The notes below the pieces were generated by a model. The model searched no databases, had not been told where the DNA came from, and was given only the letters and a program-made list of their open reading frames with translations. Of a stretch of DNA of 64,000 nt, positions 1 to 13,151 are shown piece after piece. The number at the start of each line of letters is the position of its first letter. The first letter of the stretch is position 1. The DNA comes from Rhabdornis inornatus (taxonomy: Eukaryota; Chordata; Aves; Passeriformes; Rhabdornithidae): positions 2,216,636 to 2,280,635 of the forward strand of contig VWZS01000654.1 of assembly GCA_013397075.1 (NCBI GenBank). Direction: 5' to 3'. Made by a program: the position numbers and the translations under genes.

Positions 1-2234
1 ATTTGCACTTACATTCAAATTTATATTGAATTTGCTTTAAACTCATGCCAAACCTTCTATGTTCACAAATACATTTTAAAGGCAGTATCCTAAAAATAAG
101 CAGAACTTCAGTTACTAGAGCTGTTGCTCTTTTTGTTTGAATATTTAGCAAAATAACAGTACACTGATTTATATATTGGAAACTAATGGAAATGTTGCTC
201 CAAAAAGACAGATGATATTTTATAATTAGGCTAAACTGGCATATTCTCCAAATTTAAAACAATATGCGTTTTTTTTGCCACTGAAAAAACCTGACTATTT
301 CTCCACATAGATTAATACAAATCTTCTTTCATAGCTTTCCTAATATCTGCTTTGGCATTTAAAACAACAAACATTTTCCTATTTTATAAAACCTGATACA
401 AATGGAGTTTCAGACTACTTAATGAGGACTGCAGGTTCAAGGCCTTACTAAAGCACTGCTGAGCTTACTAGATTTTCACCACAGTAATTATTTCCTGAAT
501 ACTCGAATTTGCTGAATATATTCCAACCACTCATTTTTCATACTGCATAATTAATCAAATTACAGCATTGTCTTACATTATTTTCACATTTTAATCTTGA
601 GTAAGGTTATTCTCAAATTAGCTGACAGTAGTGATATATCACTGATAGATGCACAACCCATTTATTATTCTTGTAGTAGGTGATGTTGGCAGCTATGCTG
701 CAGTCCAAAGCATTGTAGCTTTCCTGATGGTGAGAACGTCCATGTGGAAGACAGCCAACATCATGTAGAGTTGGGATGTGTCTATGTAGATACAGGAACC
801 TGGAGGTTGCAGAAGTTAGTCCTATATCTTATAGAATAACATAAAAGGCAAGTCCAAAATACAGATCCTAAGACCCTGCTTAATTTGAGTTAAAAGTAGG
901 AAATTACTTAAAATCTACTAGAGCTGAATTTCTTGATTGCAAAATCCTCAGTGTCCAAATCATCTATATCATAAATCTACATCATAAGTGTGTAAGTCCT
1001 CCCAATGCTTAGCAGCTGAGCAAGCAGGTCCCATATCAACTGGTACCACTCCCCTTGCTTAGCCTACAGCACCCGCCCAGTAAGTATGTGGAGCACACAC
1101 TACTTTAATATGCTCTTCACAAAGGATGTACGGAGAAAATACAAATTTTGTGATTATCCTGCACTTCATCAGATTACTGGTTAGACTGTTCTTCCCATAA
1201 GTGGAGGACTCAGTGTAAAAATATTTCAAGACAGAACCTGAAATATAATCTTCCCATGTTTGTTTTCTACGTTAACAGTCAAATTTTATTTTTCAACAGG
1301 CTCCAGAATTCTTCCTTTTGACCTTGTTTCATTCAGCTCAGGATGTCAAAGAAATTTGTTGGATAGTTAAAAAAGAAGCAGCAAAAATTAGCACACCTAG
1401 AGATTCTATTGCTCAGTTATAAGAAATAACACTGGATATCAGTTTCTGCCCCAGAGAAGGCAGCCAGAGGAGTATCTGGTGAGAAGACACCACTTGTGGG
1501 CATGCTCTCTACAAGTTCTCTATCTTGCCTAACTTTCCTGTTGGTCCAATAAATACCTCATTATTTTGCAGGTCATAAAGTAACCTGTGAGAAGTCAAGG
1601 CTGGGAATTACGAACAAAAAATCAGTGTCTTCCTATATTCAAGAATAAGTCCACTAAAATCCGGCCTGTGTCCAAAAGTATAGGGAATATGACTGAATCC
1701 TGTCCTCAGCATCTATTATCTAGTCCCCAGTCAGTATGCTGGATTCTGGAGGATGTATTTTAAAGTGCCTAATCCTTCCTCATACATTGCCTAGGGAAAT
1801 CAGGCACTGAGGTCAAGGTCATGGATTGCCTCAGGAAAATGGGTGCTGATAAGATGTATGTGTAACAGGCAGTTTTCCAATCTTTTTTTCTATGTAGCCC
1901 AATGTGGTCAAGGTTGTCCTGAGGTCTACCAAACTTGAATTAATGGTAGGTATTACGTGACACTATCCTGTATATGTACAACCTCTCATGCCTCAAGAGA
2001 TTGTGTTACCCAGTACAAATCTATTCATCAGGAAAATAGTCAAATTTATTTATCGTTACACTTACAAAAAAATACTGGTATTAAATAATATTAAAACTAA
2101 GAACCATTCTTGCCAAAGCAAGACAATTATATAATTTTTGTAGAATTATGAGCAAAATAAAACTTACAATTTTAAATAAAATATTAGATCTAGAAGCATA
2201 TTACAATTAAAATATAATGACAAACTATTCTTAC
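1..2234 (-). other. DEUP1 intron, incomplete at window edge
   Basis: AT-rich sequence downstream of the last visible DEUP1 exon. I searched the minus strand for the expected next exon (family pattern beginning EFR) and found no acceptor followed by a matching frame. No repeat family recognised. Confidence 0.6.
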
Positions 2235-2369
2235 CTCCAGTTTCACGTATAAATTCCTTGGGTTAGATGATGTCTCCCAGTTTTCTTCACATTTTGCTCT
2301 ATTTTCGAGCTTTTTTTGTTTCAACTGATGTGACTGCAGCTTTTCATAACTATGTGTCAACTTTGAGAA
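2235..2369 (-). CDS. DEUP1: DEUP1 fourth coding exon
   Basis: 135-nt exon, phase 0 at both ends, 45 codons. It starts FSKLTHSYEKLQSHQLKQ and ends NLYVKLE, with acceptor AG at 2371-2370 and donor GTAAG at 2234-2230. The start matches the DEUP1 pattern FSKLT...EKL..HQ.KQ; the second half is poorly conserved against human. This is the last DEUP1 exon I can find before the window edge. Confidence 0.88.
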
Positions 2370-5300
2370 CTAAAAACAAAAGTAGAGTTGAACATGCAGA
2401 ATCTATCAAGGGTGACCGCATGGCCAAAATTTTCTTTAAACTAGAATCACCAACTGCAGCTTTGGCATTCTAAATTTAATCAATGTAACAAAATAATCAA
2501 TTAATAGAGTTAAAATCAATTTAAAAAGTTATCACAGATGAACAAGACTAAGCTCTCATATAAATGTTAACTAACTGTTCAAATGAGTTAATTCCACAGC
2601 TACTTAATTCTGCTGCAGTTCTCCATGGCACTGTTACCCACAGAGTCATTTACTCTACAGTGTTCATGTGGAATGTTCTACACTTGTTTACTGCCATCTT
2701 GTGTTGGCATTTTTAAAGGGTGCTTCACTAGTCAGAATGAAAGATTATCATTAATGTACTCTAAAATTGCACATCCCTTTCTTATGATGAAAACTGTTGA
2801 AATGTTATGTGTGTGATGCTTGCACTCTTCTGGTACCACTGTGTGGGCCTCAGAATCAGACACTAAACAGACAACAGACACTGCCCTGCTGATGTCACCA
2901 TGAACGCCTGGCTTAGGAGTCAGAGGCACAGAAGTAAAGGTACCAGGAGAAGGACCAGCCTCTCCAGAAAAACAGCCAGTTTTCACACCAGTTCACTACA
3001 CTGCAGAAAACAAAGGGTCTGTCTAGTGCTTGTTAACAGATTTGATACAGAAAAGTGATACTGTTTGGTAGAAATATGTACATTTGGTTTTGAAAAAAAA
3101 ATGCAAACCCAAGGATATTGATAAGGGAAACCCTAAAAATACGGTCTTGAGTAAAGTTGAGTGAAAGAACTTTGGGAAGAATACTGTGCAGAAAAGAAGC
3201 TTACAATAAGTACTGATGATGTTTCTTGTTTAATTCCTATGACTTTAAAAAAATCTGACTCTCACATGAAGTTTTTTTACACCCAGACAAAATCCACAAA
3301 ATCTCATGTTTTTGTGAACAGCTCAAAGTGAACTACTCTTTGGATATGGAATGGAATCCTGTTGAGTCAACACTGAATGACCAGTTGAGGCCTGTTCAGA
3401 TAACAAACATGGCCAAGGAAGTCCAGAAAAGATACAGAAGAGAAATTAATTTTAAAATAATCTGCAATCTGCCTAGACACATCTGAGATGAACTTGAGAA
3501 TCTTAATACGGGACAGAAAAATCTAATTGAAAAGATGATGAAAAGACAGATTGTCCTGGACTAAAAAGTTTAATGATATGAAAAGGCCCAGGCATAGATT
3601 TCACCAAGCTGGAATGTCTGAATAACAATTCTGTAGAATGGGCATATAGAGCTAAGTTATCACCTTCAAAACCAAATCAAAAGTCTTGCAGTGAAGCTGC
3701 CTATGTTTGAAATTGACTTTGCCAGAGAACAGAGTTAAGATAAAATATTTAAAATGAGTCAGAGTATCCAGGCTCAAACAACATGGAACTCATTGACCTT
3801 GGAAGAAAGATATCCTTTTTCAAATAACAGTTTGTCTCTTGAATATATTATGGCATATGTGAACTGCCTGGGAAGACCAAATTCAGATAAGACAGGTATT
3901 GGAATGTTTGTGCTAAAAAGGCTAGGAAATCCAGGATCCAACAATTCAGTAAATCAGTCTAAAATGGAACAGAGTGGCCTAAACGAGAAAATTTAGTTTG
4001 AGTCTTAGATACTCAATGACAGTAGGATATTAAAGGCAAATTATAGTCTGGATGTTATGATGACTGGAAACTACACTAAAAGCCAAATATCTTCCCATTT
4101 AAGGCCACATATTTTCTTTAAAAGGTCCAAGTTGTTCTATTTGCATGTTGTACATGTTAAAAAAAATGAGGCATTTTAGTGAGTTCTGGGGTAGAATCAA
4201 TCTTAGTTTAGATTTCTGAAAGTTAGACATACAAGCCTGAGATACTCTGCATCAGAAAAAGCTGCCTGTAAATGCTTAGTCATTTCAGTTATCCTAAATT
4301 CTTGTCATACACTGACATGAATTGTGTTCTGGGGGTGTCCATTCCTTTCTGTTGATTCTAAAGGGAGCCTGGGATAGCTCAGACTCATCTTTTACATGTC
4401 TAGGTGAGGAAATTAGTTGCAAACTTCTTAGCGCAACAATGGATCCTCATTCTTTTGCTGAGAGATTTCCATCACTTTCAAAGTGAGAATAACTACTAGA
4501 CATTAATAATGAAAAGAAAAGAAAAGAAAAGAAAAGAAAAGAAAAGAAAAGAAAAGAAAAGAAAAGAAAAGAAAAGAAAAGAAAAGAAAAGAAAAGAAAA
4601 GAAAAGAAAAGAAAAGAAAAGAAAAGAAAAGAAAAGAAAAAGAAGGATCAAAGTAATGCAAATGAACACCAGAAGTTTTTGCTATTTAGTTATAACAAAA
4701 TCCTGCACATTTGAATGAATGCAACAGTGTGGCCTAGGAGTTTTAGGTTACATACCAGGAATTATTTCCCTAATACAAGAAAAATATAGGTTTTACTGCA
4801 TTCAAAAGGCACACAATCAATTCAGAGGGAATATTGCTCATTAAATAGCTCGTTTTAGCAGTACCAAGAGTAAAAAGCACACAAGAGCACAGAAAAGAAA
4901 TTCATTCTGAATAGCCTAGCATTCTGATAGCTACAAAAAGTGATCCTTACTATTTCTATCAAGATTAGGAAGGAAAAATCTTGGGAAGGATTTTAAGTCT
5001 GTAGAGAAAGATATAATGCTGTTGGTCAATAGTAACACACAATTTGTGCAAAACTAAATTGTAGCTTGTAAGATTCTACAGTTTAGAAGGTGGTATAACT
5101 TCCAAGAGAATAAGAACCATAAGAAGGGAATCAAAGGAGATAAAGCAAAGATTAATATTGTCACAGAAGGTCTATACTTTAGATATGGGTTTGTGTAGCT
5201 GAGAACTGGGGACATTAAAGCCATTCCATTGCAGACACTGCAGCACTGTAGTTCAGGAAAGAAAATAAGGAGATGTAGCAAAAGCTAGAGGAGCAGAGTG

Positions 5301-8300
5301 GGACAGTCCTACTGTCTAGCATAGGTGCTATGAATTGCTCTGACAGGCAAACTTCTGTTTATCACATAGAAAATCAAGGCAGGCCACTTAACACAGGCAT
5401 TTAACAGTTTTCTTTTTCAGTCAGGGTGAACGAGGTGGATATTCCATGAAGAAGTATCATTTGGCCAAAGGACAGGACTGGGGACCGAAAAATAAAATGC
5501 AAACAGCATCAGTGCTGGAACCTTTAGAAAAACAAATAGGATGACTGAAAGAGAATGAAATGTTTAGAGACATGGATTGGGAAAGTGATGTATATTCTTA
5601 AGAGCTAGAAATCCAAAGTTCCTGCATAAAGATAGAAGAAAAAGCAATCAAGAAACTCAAAGAAAGTTTAAGTGGTCTGAGTGGTAACTAGAAAGGAGAA
5701 TTTGGGCAAGAAATATAACCAGATTTAAAGAGAAAAACTTGTAGGCTAAAAAATGTCAGGTTCTTTAAAACAATAAAAGAGAAAACAGGTTGTATTTGCC
5801 CATGGAAAGGACTTGTAGGGTAATTAAGAACTCCAAAATAAAAGTCATTATGAAAAATGGCCTGGACTTTCTATTTCAGAAGGTTCTATTTCAGTGAAGG
5901 TATTAGCAACAACCTGCAACATAAACCCAAGCATTTTTTACCATGGGATTAAAAAAAAAATTAAGAAGTGAAAAATATTGCAGCAAATGTTATAAAGAAA
6001 TGAGAGCTCTACCATATTTTTGTGGATAGTTCTGCATTGCTAAAGATACATTACTACTTATGCATAAAATGTCACACTCTTTTTCATTGTATGATGTTTA
6101 TATTCTCAATAATCATGATAAGATGACGCTTTTCTATAATTTGTGTAAATTATGAACCAGCTTTTATTTCTAGCTGCTTTCCCCAATGATTAAAAGCGTT
6201 CATTACGAAATGGCCTTTGTTTTGTACAAAGCATTCACTGCCTATTTACAGAACTGTTTTCCCAATCCGTTTTCATATGCAAAAGGAAATATAAATTAAA
6301 TATAACATAACATTAAAAATAAGTAGTATGTTTATGCATTTCATGGACTCAGGTGTACTATCACTGATGGATGAAAATACTGATATCAAATACATGCAGT
6401 CTGACATCTCTATATAATAAGTGTGGTGACTGGAAATTCTGAATTATAACTCTCTCTCTGGTAGGAGAATCCAGTGAAGGGAACAGAAAAGTAGCAGGAA
6501 AAATAATGCAGAGTTGTGTACCTTAGTTGTTAAAATCTGAGAAATAGAATCAACTCAAGTGTGCTAAGAATTTAGATTGATGATTGAAGTAGAAAATACT
6601 GAAGAAACAAAAACACGGGTGCAGAGCAAACAGCCAAACTGAATCATAAAACCATAGAATGGTTTGGGATGAAAGGGAGCTTTAAAAGATCATCTAGTCC
6701 AACTCCCCTGCCATAAACAGGGACACCTTCCATTAGACCAGCTTGCTCTAAGCCCCATCCAGTCTGGTGTTGAACACATCCAGGAATGGGGCATCCACAA
6801 CTTCTCTGGGGAACCTGTTCCAGTGTCTCATCACCCTCACTGAAAAAAATAATAAATTGTTCCTCAGGTACAGTCCAAATCTGCACTCATTCAGTTTAAA
6901 ACCCTTGTCCTTTCTCTCAGCCTGTCTTCACCAGAGAGATGGCCTAGACCCCTCTGATCTTCTTCGTGGCCTCCTCTTGATTCACTCCAACAGGTCCAAG
7001 TGTTTCTTGTTCTGGGGACCCCAGAGCTGGACACAGCACTGCAGGTGGGGCCTCATCAGTGCGGAAAAGAGGGGGAGAACAACCTCCCTCAATCTGTTGG
7101 CCACATTTCTTCTTATGCAGCCCAGGATACAACTGGCTTTCTGGGCTGCAAGAACACTCTGAAATAAATAAAGTCAGAACAAACTCCCAGCATCATAATG
7201 TGGGTTACTGCAGTTTTGATACAATGGAAATCTATACCTTATGGAAAGCTATCAGGCCACTTTAACAGTTGAGTAAATCAGAGAAACTAAAACCAGAAAA
7301 AAGTATAGAACAGACATTAAAAGCACAGTATAAATCTTAAAATCCCTAACGTGCATCAGACTCATATTAGCATGAATCCAATTACCTATTTTATTCGTTC
7401 ACCAAGGCTTTAGCTTATTAGTTTGAAGCTAGGAAATCAAGTATCTGTCTTCATAACAGATGTCACATCCACATCAAAATCCATCCAAAGAATTTTGACA
7501 TGACAGTACATAAAGTATAATGGAACTTGGTAGGAAGCTGTAGTCATCATCATTTGTATGACACAATTCATCTTTCCCAAATCCATAATGGCACATCTAA
7601 ACAATTTGGCATGTATAAATTTTTTATACTGAAATCACAAAACAATGAAACTGACATTTTTCTTACTTGAGATTTCAGTGCTTGAAGCTGAGTTTCATAA
7701 CTCTGAACCATTTCATTTTTAGTTTTCTGTAAGTTTTCCAATTCTTGTTGAAGTAGTCCCACCTACAGTTAAAATAAGCATTCACATGTACCTTTTCTGA
7801 CATTTTTCAAAATATGTAATTTTTGGAAAAGTAATTTGAAACTTTGAGAAAAGACCACTGCTTTAATGAGAGACATTAAAAGTAAGTATTAATTCAGTAA
7901 CTTGATAATAAAACTGTGTACCACAGACCCAGACTGTGTCAACATCAAATTAGGGATTTTATACTAAAAAATCTCATTGCACGCTGATGTTATGATTTAA
8001 TCATAATATTGTACAAGTCTGTAATGAAATACCATTTCTGAAAGCTTTTTTAACTGAACTATGCTGTTCCCCATTGTGAAAATTTCCCTTGCATGGCCTA
8101 TAAAATGATACAAATTACCTTCCAGTATTTATGTACAAATTACCAGAAGACACTGTAGACTCACTTCAGCTCCCTAAGTGCAGTGCCATTTGCGATATTA
8201 TGAATTATTACTGAGTTTCACAGAGACCTCAGAAATATGACAGCATACATGGCACCTGTGCTTTTCTGGAGAGGAAGTTGGAGGCTTGGTAGAATATGCT

Positions 8301-11300
8301 AAAATATTTCAGATAATGTCCCTGTACAGCAAATAAATTGATACTTTGAGGATGGGCTACTTGAATTCTTCTCTTGGTTCCTCTGACTGCAGGGACTAAG
8401 GGCAAGTTCTTAATTGCTCATTAGGGAGAGTCACTCTATTTTCAAAACTCCTACGGGCAATTTAGCCACCTAGCTCACACAAAGGATGCCCTCATGTAAA
8501 CACCTAAATTCAGCTGGCTTGAACTAGAACTGAATGCTATGCAAGGATTTCTTGATGCTTCTGAATAATTATTCAGCAGCAAAGACTGTGAAGTACAGAC
8601 AACATCAGGTACACTGGGGCTTTAAGTTTCATAAGAAAGTCTAAGTAGTAATACATTTCAAGTCTTGATACAATTAATAAAATTATCATACAAAGATAGT
8701 ATATAATGTAAAATGTTAAAAATCAGGTATAAATCAGGTAACAAAGACATAATTTTGGGAACCTTTTTTAACTGCACTCTTCCATTTATAATTTCTCATG
8801 AAATGAGAAGTGCTGGCATTTAGAAAAAACATCAAATTATCTTTTTACAGCTAACCCAAGAATATTTGATGCAGACTTTGGGGAAATAGAAGAAATATGA
8901 GATTTTCAATGACATTTTTACAATCACTTTTCAGAACAGAAGCACACTTTAAAACAAAACACTAAGGATAATTAGTGACCTTTAAGGGGTGTTTGGTATT
9001 TTTACATGATAGAACAAATGGTCTCCTTACAGAGAATTTAAAGCATACTAATAAGAAACTACCAGAATAAATACTTTTTTAATAGAATGTGATATTCTTA
9101 AATACCTCTTGACCTTTTTGATCCAGTTTGCTTTGGGCACTTGCTAATTCTCGATCCTGGATATCCATCTTTGCTTCCAAAGCTCTCATCTTTCTTTCCC
9201 ATTCTACTTGCTTTCTGTTTACCATGATGTCAATTTGATGCACTAATTCCTGAAGTTCAGCTTCACATGGAGAAGCTCTAAAAACATAAAGACATTTATT
9301 TTTTCAAATAAAGAATATGGGAGAAACCAAATTTTTATTTACACTGCTAAAATTCAGTTTTAATTGTGATCAAACTAACCATTTTCCAACAACAGAGAGA
9401 AAGAAATGGGAAAGTTAAATGATGCCTTCATATGTAGGTGGAACCTCACTTCATCAATCTTGAGTTTGCCTGCATGCTCAACTTTTGATTGCACTAAACT
9501 GAAAAAACAGCTCCTTAATGTGGATATGGATTTATCACAAATATTTTATTTGGTGCTTAAATAGTGCACATCCCTTGTTTAGATAATTATTACAGGAAAT
9601 TTGAGCTAATTTCTTAGATTTATAATATCATAATTAAAACTTAGCATGATCTTGAAAAGTTAAATTCTTTAAAACTTCTTTTACATCCACAAATCCTTGA
9701 AACTGTAACAGTATCAATGTTAAGCTTGGAAGGGCTTTTTAAATGCACACATAAATCTTAATGACTTTTTAATGTTAAAACTTTCGGCAATGCCGTTTTG
9801 AAATTTAATACGAATCCTAGGATGACAACAACCAAAGTGCAAGCAAGTGATGCATATCTCTCAAAAGAAAAACACCCACCTCCCAAGTGCCTGGAACCCA
9901 TCTCAAAAGTAGCATTAATGATGGGTAAACTTTGATTGCCTCTGGGAGGAATATAAAATGGGATATTGAAAACAGAATACAAAGCAATACTGCTTAATCA
10001 GGACTACCTGCTACATCAAGACTACCTTTTCCTTGATACTGCTGTAAAAACCTGTACACTTCCAGCCTCCTCTAATGTCACATGGCAACACCTCGGTGAA
10101 CCAACAGCAATGACTCAGCTATGTGATTTCAGCCTTGAGAAACAGGTACTTGCTTTATTGTGTGTCACATGGATAATCTAAATATCATTATGCCAGTAAG
10201 AAGCCGACTTCTAGCCTAGATCATCAGATTACCCTTTCAGATCCACCATGGATGACACCCTTCACTCTTAAATTTCGCCTGCCTCTTTCAGATCTTCCTG
10301 CACACAGCAAATTCTGCATATGTTGCTAAAAAATTTTCTCTTAACAGTTTTTGCATGCTTCTTGAACCTAGAGGCATCCTCATATAAAAGGGAGCTGTTG
10401 AAAGAAAAATCCCTTCTGAAAGAGCTGAGCGTCACAGTTTATCTTCACTTTCTCTAATTCCTTACCTGGATCCTCTAAGCACATTTGCAGCTGCAAAAGG
10501 AAACATGTACATGAAGTTGTACATTACTGCTGCTGTTCTCCTACCAAAACTACTCTGTACCAAGGCTCTGGTACTGAACACAGATCTGCAGTCATCCCCA
10601 CCCACCAGCAGAGACGTGCTTCTTGCTGTAGTAACTATTGCTTTAGTCCAATAGTGTTTTGAAGAGTGCTAATTAGCCCCCTCAGAATATGGCTGATTAT
10701 ACGGCACCACATTAATGAGAATTTATTTTGATCACTGGATGTGGAATGAAGTGGTTTCTTTTATTTAATAAGATATCATGTAAACAAACACACAAAGAAC
10801 AAATTTTCTCACAAGCAAAGAAGTATGCATGGGTTTTTTTACCCATGCGGATTCAGCATTCCCAGTTTGCTGAATGCATATATTGAATGGATTTGTCATA
10901 CAGGGAAGTAAAGACTTGTACTTCAGCAACTGGCAGCTACTTTTTTTTTTTGGTTCATTTACTTTGAAACAGCTCAAAACACTTAAAGTTATCTCATTTT
11001 AAAGTGGTGTAGGGAAGCTCCTAGTCTTTTATTCTGTCTCCATATAAGTGAAAATAGAAATGAGTCATATTCTACTGTCATTAATAACTATTTATCTTCA
11101 TGTAAAACAAAATGTTTCCAAATTTAGACAAAAATCCAGATAAAAAGTTTTACCACCTCCAGGCCTTTTTCTTTATTACAAACAATTTTTGCACTAGTTA
11201 GAACTTTCTAGCTATATGTATCCATCTTTTGTTTTGGACTTCTGCACAGGTCTGCATTTTTCTGATTGTTTCCTAACAGACATAGAACAATGGCAATTGT

Positions 11301-13151
11301 TCATACACTCTAGAATAGTTGTTATTTAAAAACAGATGATTTAAGAAGTGTTTGGTTCATACTTGTTCTGTCTTGACTTTACACTTTCTTCCCTTATTAT
11401 TTACATTTGCTCACAAATAGGAAAATAAGTATGGCCATATTTATGCAAACACAAGCAGAACTTATTCAATCTTACATAGTATATTCATTAGGTTTGGATA
11501 TTTACCACAGCTTCTCCAGTCAGTATGAATTCATTTAATTATTGCAAGTATTGCCCTAAAATAGGAAATACACAAACCAGTTGTAATAGAATCTTCTACC
11601 CCATAGTTCCATTATAAGAACTACAACTAACTTTTTAAACATCTTTCAGCCATACTGAATCATACACATCTATGGATAGAAAATTTGTGATTTATGAGTC
11701 CTTGCAGCTGGAATGTAATTGTCATGATTTTCACCACCATTACTCAGCCATTTTCCCAAATTTTAAAGGCCCTACATTATCCCTGGAATACTGTCAGCAT
11801 AGACTGAAATTGTTTCCCTTCAGTGAAGATGTATCCTAAACTACTCTTCCAGATTCTTTCTATAGTTAATGGAAATAACTAGCTAGCAAGAATTATGGTT
11901 TATGATTCATCTGCAATAGCCTGAAATTTCATATATTGATTAAAAGAAAGGCAAGACAGAATCCTGAATTTTTGAAATAGACTTCTGACTTGTAGCCAAA
12001 GAATAGCAATACCTTTGGGGTTTTCTAATTTAAGTTTTATATGGCTACTTTTTACAAATCATGTAACTATGATATGAAAAAGAATTCCCTCAAAGGAAAA
12101 AATAAAGGGGGGGGCACCACACTGATGAGAATATTTTACTACAGCAATTTATATCTATCATGAAAAATGCATGCATTATTCTTCAGTATGACACAGCACA
12201 CTTTTAAATCCAATTAAAGACTTTCTTGGGCCAGAATAAGGTATAATTGATCATGCCTCTTTTATCTTAAGAAATCCTTTTACGCTTAATGTGCATCTTA
12301 TCACGCTGTGTTGTTTCTTGGTAATAATGACAGAATAAACTGGTTTATTTGAAAAGTAGCTAGTAAGTTTACTTACAAAATTATGATGGATAAATATTCT
12401 GTTCAAGTCATTAAGTGCAGAAGCACTTCTTATGTTTGTGTGTTCCTTGAAGATGCTGAATGGGATCAGGTCCTACACCAAATCTTACTCAGGTTCATAC
12501 TTCTTTAGAAAGACTTTGTGCTAACATATTTTTTAGATTAACTAAATACCAGCTTTTTTTTAGATTAAGATTAAAAGAACTAAACCTACATTATGTAAAA
12601 ATAAAAAATTATTATGTGTTCTTATGAAAAGTGCACTTAATACTTGCGGAGAACAGTTGTAGTTATTATCTGTGCAAAATAAGGCTTGGGCTTTAGCAAT
12701 GAATCTTGTTTTCAAGATTCTTAACGTTTTAAGAGCTGTGATATGTTAAGTTTATACTGCTGTAGCCTAGCAACTTCAAGTACTTTTAAAAAAAAGTTTG
12801 AAATAATGTTTCTTAACATCTTAATAAAACCCCACATAGCTTTCATTTCCACCCCCCCCTTGGTTCAGGTATGAATATTTAAACATTTAAATAACTAACA
12901 GAAACAGTGAGTAGAGTATAAGCCAAAGCAATAAGATGTCTTGTCTTAATTAGCAGCAACTTCTCCAGTTTGTGTGGAAAGCAGAAGAAATAGAGAATCA
13001 AGTTTCCTTCCAAAATCATTAATATTTTGTGTTTCACATTTTTAATAAACCTACATAATTTAATTCCATCATATATTCAACTCCCAAGACAGTAAGTCAT
13101 TACATACTTAGTCACATCTTGTTCCTGGAACACTTCTAAGTCCTCCTCCAT
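2235..13151 (-). CDS. DEUP1: DEUP1, deuterosome assembly protein 1 (5' part, spliced, partial)
   Basis: Four exons on the minus strand (13151-13108, 9277-9106, 7762-7667, 2369-2235) join in frame: 44+172+96+135 nt = 447 nt = 149 codons, no stop, each intron GT...AG. The product is rich in Glu, Lys, Gln and Leu and reads as coiled coil. Key stretches are SPCEAELQEL, QIDIMV, WERKMRALE, LDQKGQEVGLL and FSKLT. By recall, DEUP1 shares SPCEAELQEL, WERKMRALE and LDQKGQEVGLL, while the paralogue CEP63 differs at the last two; this separates the two. Known role of the family: DEUP1 builds the deuterosome, the cytoplasmic ring-like platform that makes many centrioles in multiciliated cells, and recruits CEP152. 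The human protein is about 600 residues, so about three quarters of the gene lies left of base 1. The start chosen is the only ATG in the first coding exon. Exon structure is inferred from sequence only; no transcript was available. Confidence 0.9.
4511..4640. repeat. (GAAAA)26 microsatellite
   Basis: Twenty-six uninterrupted copies of GAAAA over 130 bp. Read along DEUP1 sense this is a (TTTTC) homopyrimidine run inside an intron, about 2.1 kb upstream of the 2369-2235 exon. The lack of interruptions suggests a young, length-variable array. Confidence 0.98.
6641..7158 (-). mobile_element. CR1 LINE fragment, 3' end, in DEUP1 intron
   Basis: The plus strand starts with the reverse complement of a CR1 3' terminus (AATCATAAAACCATAGAATG, then a GGTTTGGGATGAA-type stretch). 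It continues with the reverse of the CR1 3' UTR and the C-terminal end of ORF2, and stops where the sequence reads CTGGGCTGCAAGAACAC. The copy is 5'-truncated at about 0.5 kb and its frames are broken. It lies in the same orientation as DEUP1. Confidence 0.93.
7667..7762 (-). CDS. DEUP1: DEUP1 third coding exon
   Basis: 96-nt exon, phase 0 at both ends, 32 codons, starting VGLLQQELENLQ and ending QALKSQ. The acceptor AG is at 7764-7763 and the donor GTAAG at 7666-7662. The Leu/Gln heptad spacing predicts coiled coil. It continues the preceding exon's LDQKGQE into the family motif GQEVGLL, confirming the splice. Confidence 0.93.
7763..9105 (-). other. DEUP1 intron, no recognised feature
   Basis: 1.34-kb AT-rich intron between two in-frame coding exons. 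I see no repeat, RNA gene or extra exon in it. Confidence 0.75.
9106..9277 (-). CDS. DEUP1: DEUP1 second coding exon
   Basis: 172-nt exon. The acceptor AG is at 9279-9278 and the donor GTATTT at 9105-9100. The first base completes a Lys codon with the preceding exon, followed by 57 codons. It begins ASPCEAELQELVHQIDIMV and ends KLDQKGQE. This is the most conserved block of the DEUP1/CEP63 N-terminus and the main reason for the gene call. The WERKMRALE stretch in the middle is the DEUP1-type version. Confidence 0.93.
9278..13107 (-). other. DEUP1 intron, no recognised feature
   Basis: 3.8-kb AT-rich intron between the first two coding exons. It contains only short mononucleotide runs (T run near 10,941-10,951, G run near 12,107-12,114, C run near 12,851-12,858). 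No CR1 fragment and no convincing additional exon. Confidence 0.7.
13108..13151 (-). CDS. DEUP1: DEUP1 first coding exon (coding part of exon 13108-13172)
   Basis: The exon spans 13108-13172, with an acceptor AG at 13173-13174 and a strong donor GTATGT at 13107-13102. The proposed start ATG is 13151-13149. It gives MEEDLEVFQEQDVT plus two bases of a Lys codon completed by the next exon. The seven codons between the acceptor and the ATG are open but contain no other ATG. The N-terminus differs from the human DEUP1 start as I recall it; its ME..LE..Q pattern is closer to the start of CEP63. This is the least conserved part of the family, so the start is the least certain element of the model. 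Confidence 0.7.

Larger units (their letters stand above)
2370..7666 (-). other. DEUP1 intron between third and fourth coding exons
   Basis: 5.3-kb intron. It holds a 130-bp GAAAA array (4511-4640) and a CR1 fragment (6641-7158). From about 3,100 to 6,000 the plus strand is clearly A-rich and purine-biased, with short broken plus-strand frames that I cannot assign to a family. Confidence 0.7.

Noticed and set aside
4509..4718. Lys/Arg/Glu-repeat open frame
   Set aside because: Translation of the GAAAA microsatellite, not a gene.
7568..7762. A single 64-codon open frame starting at Met inside VGLLQQ
   Set aside because: The first half is the real DEUP1 exon; past the donor at 7666 the frame runs into intron and is not coding. 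The Met seen there comes from reading GTG-adjacent bases before the acceptor out of context.
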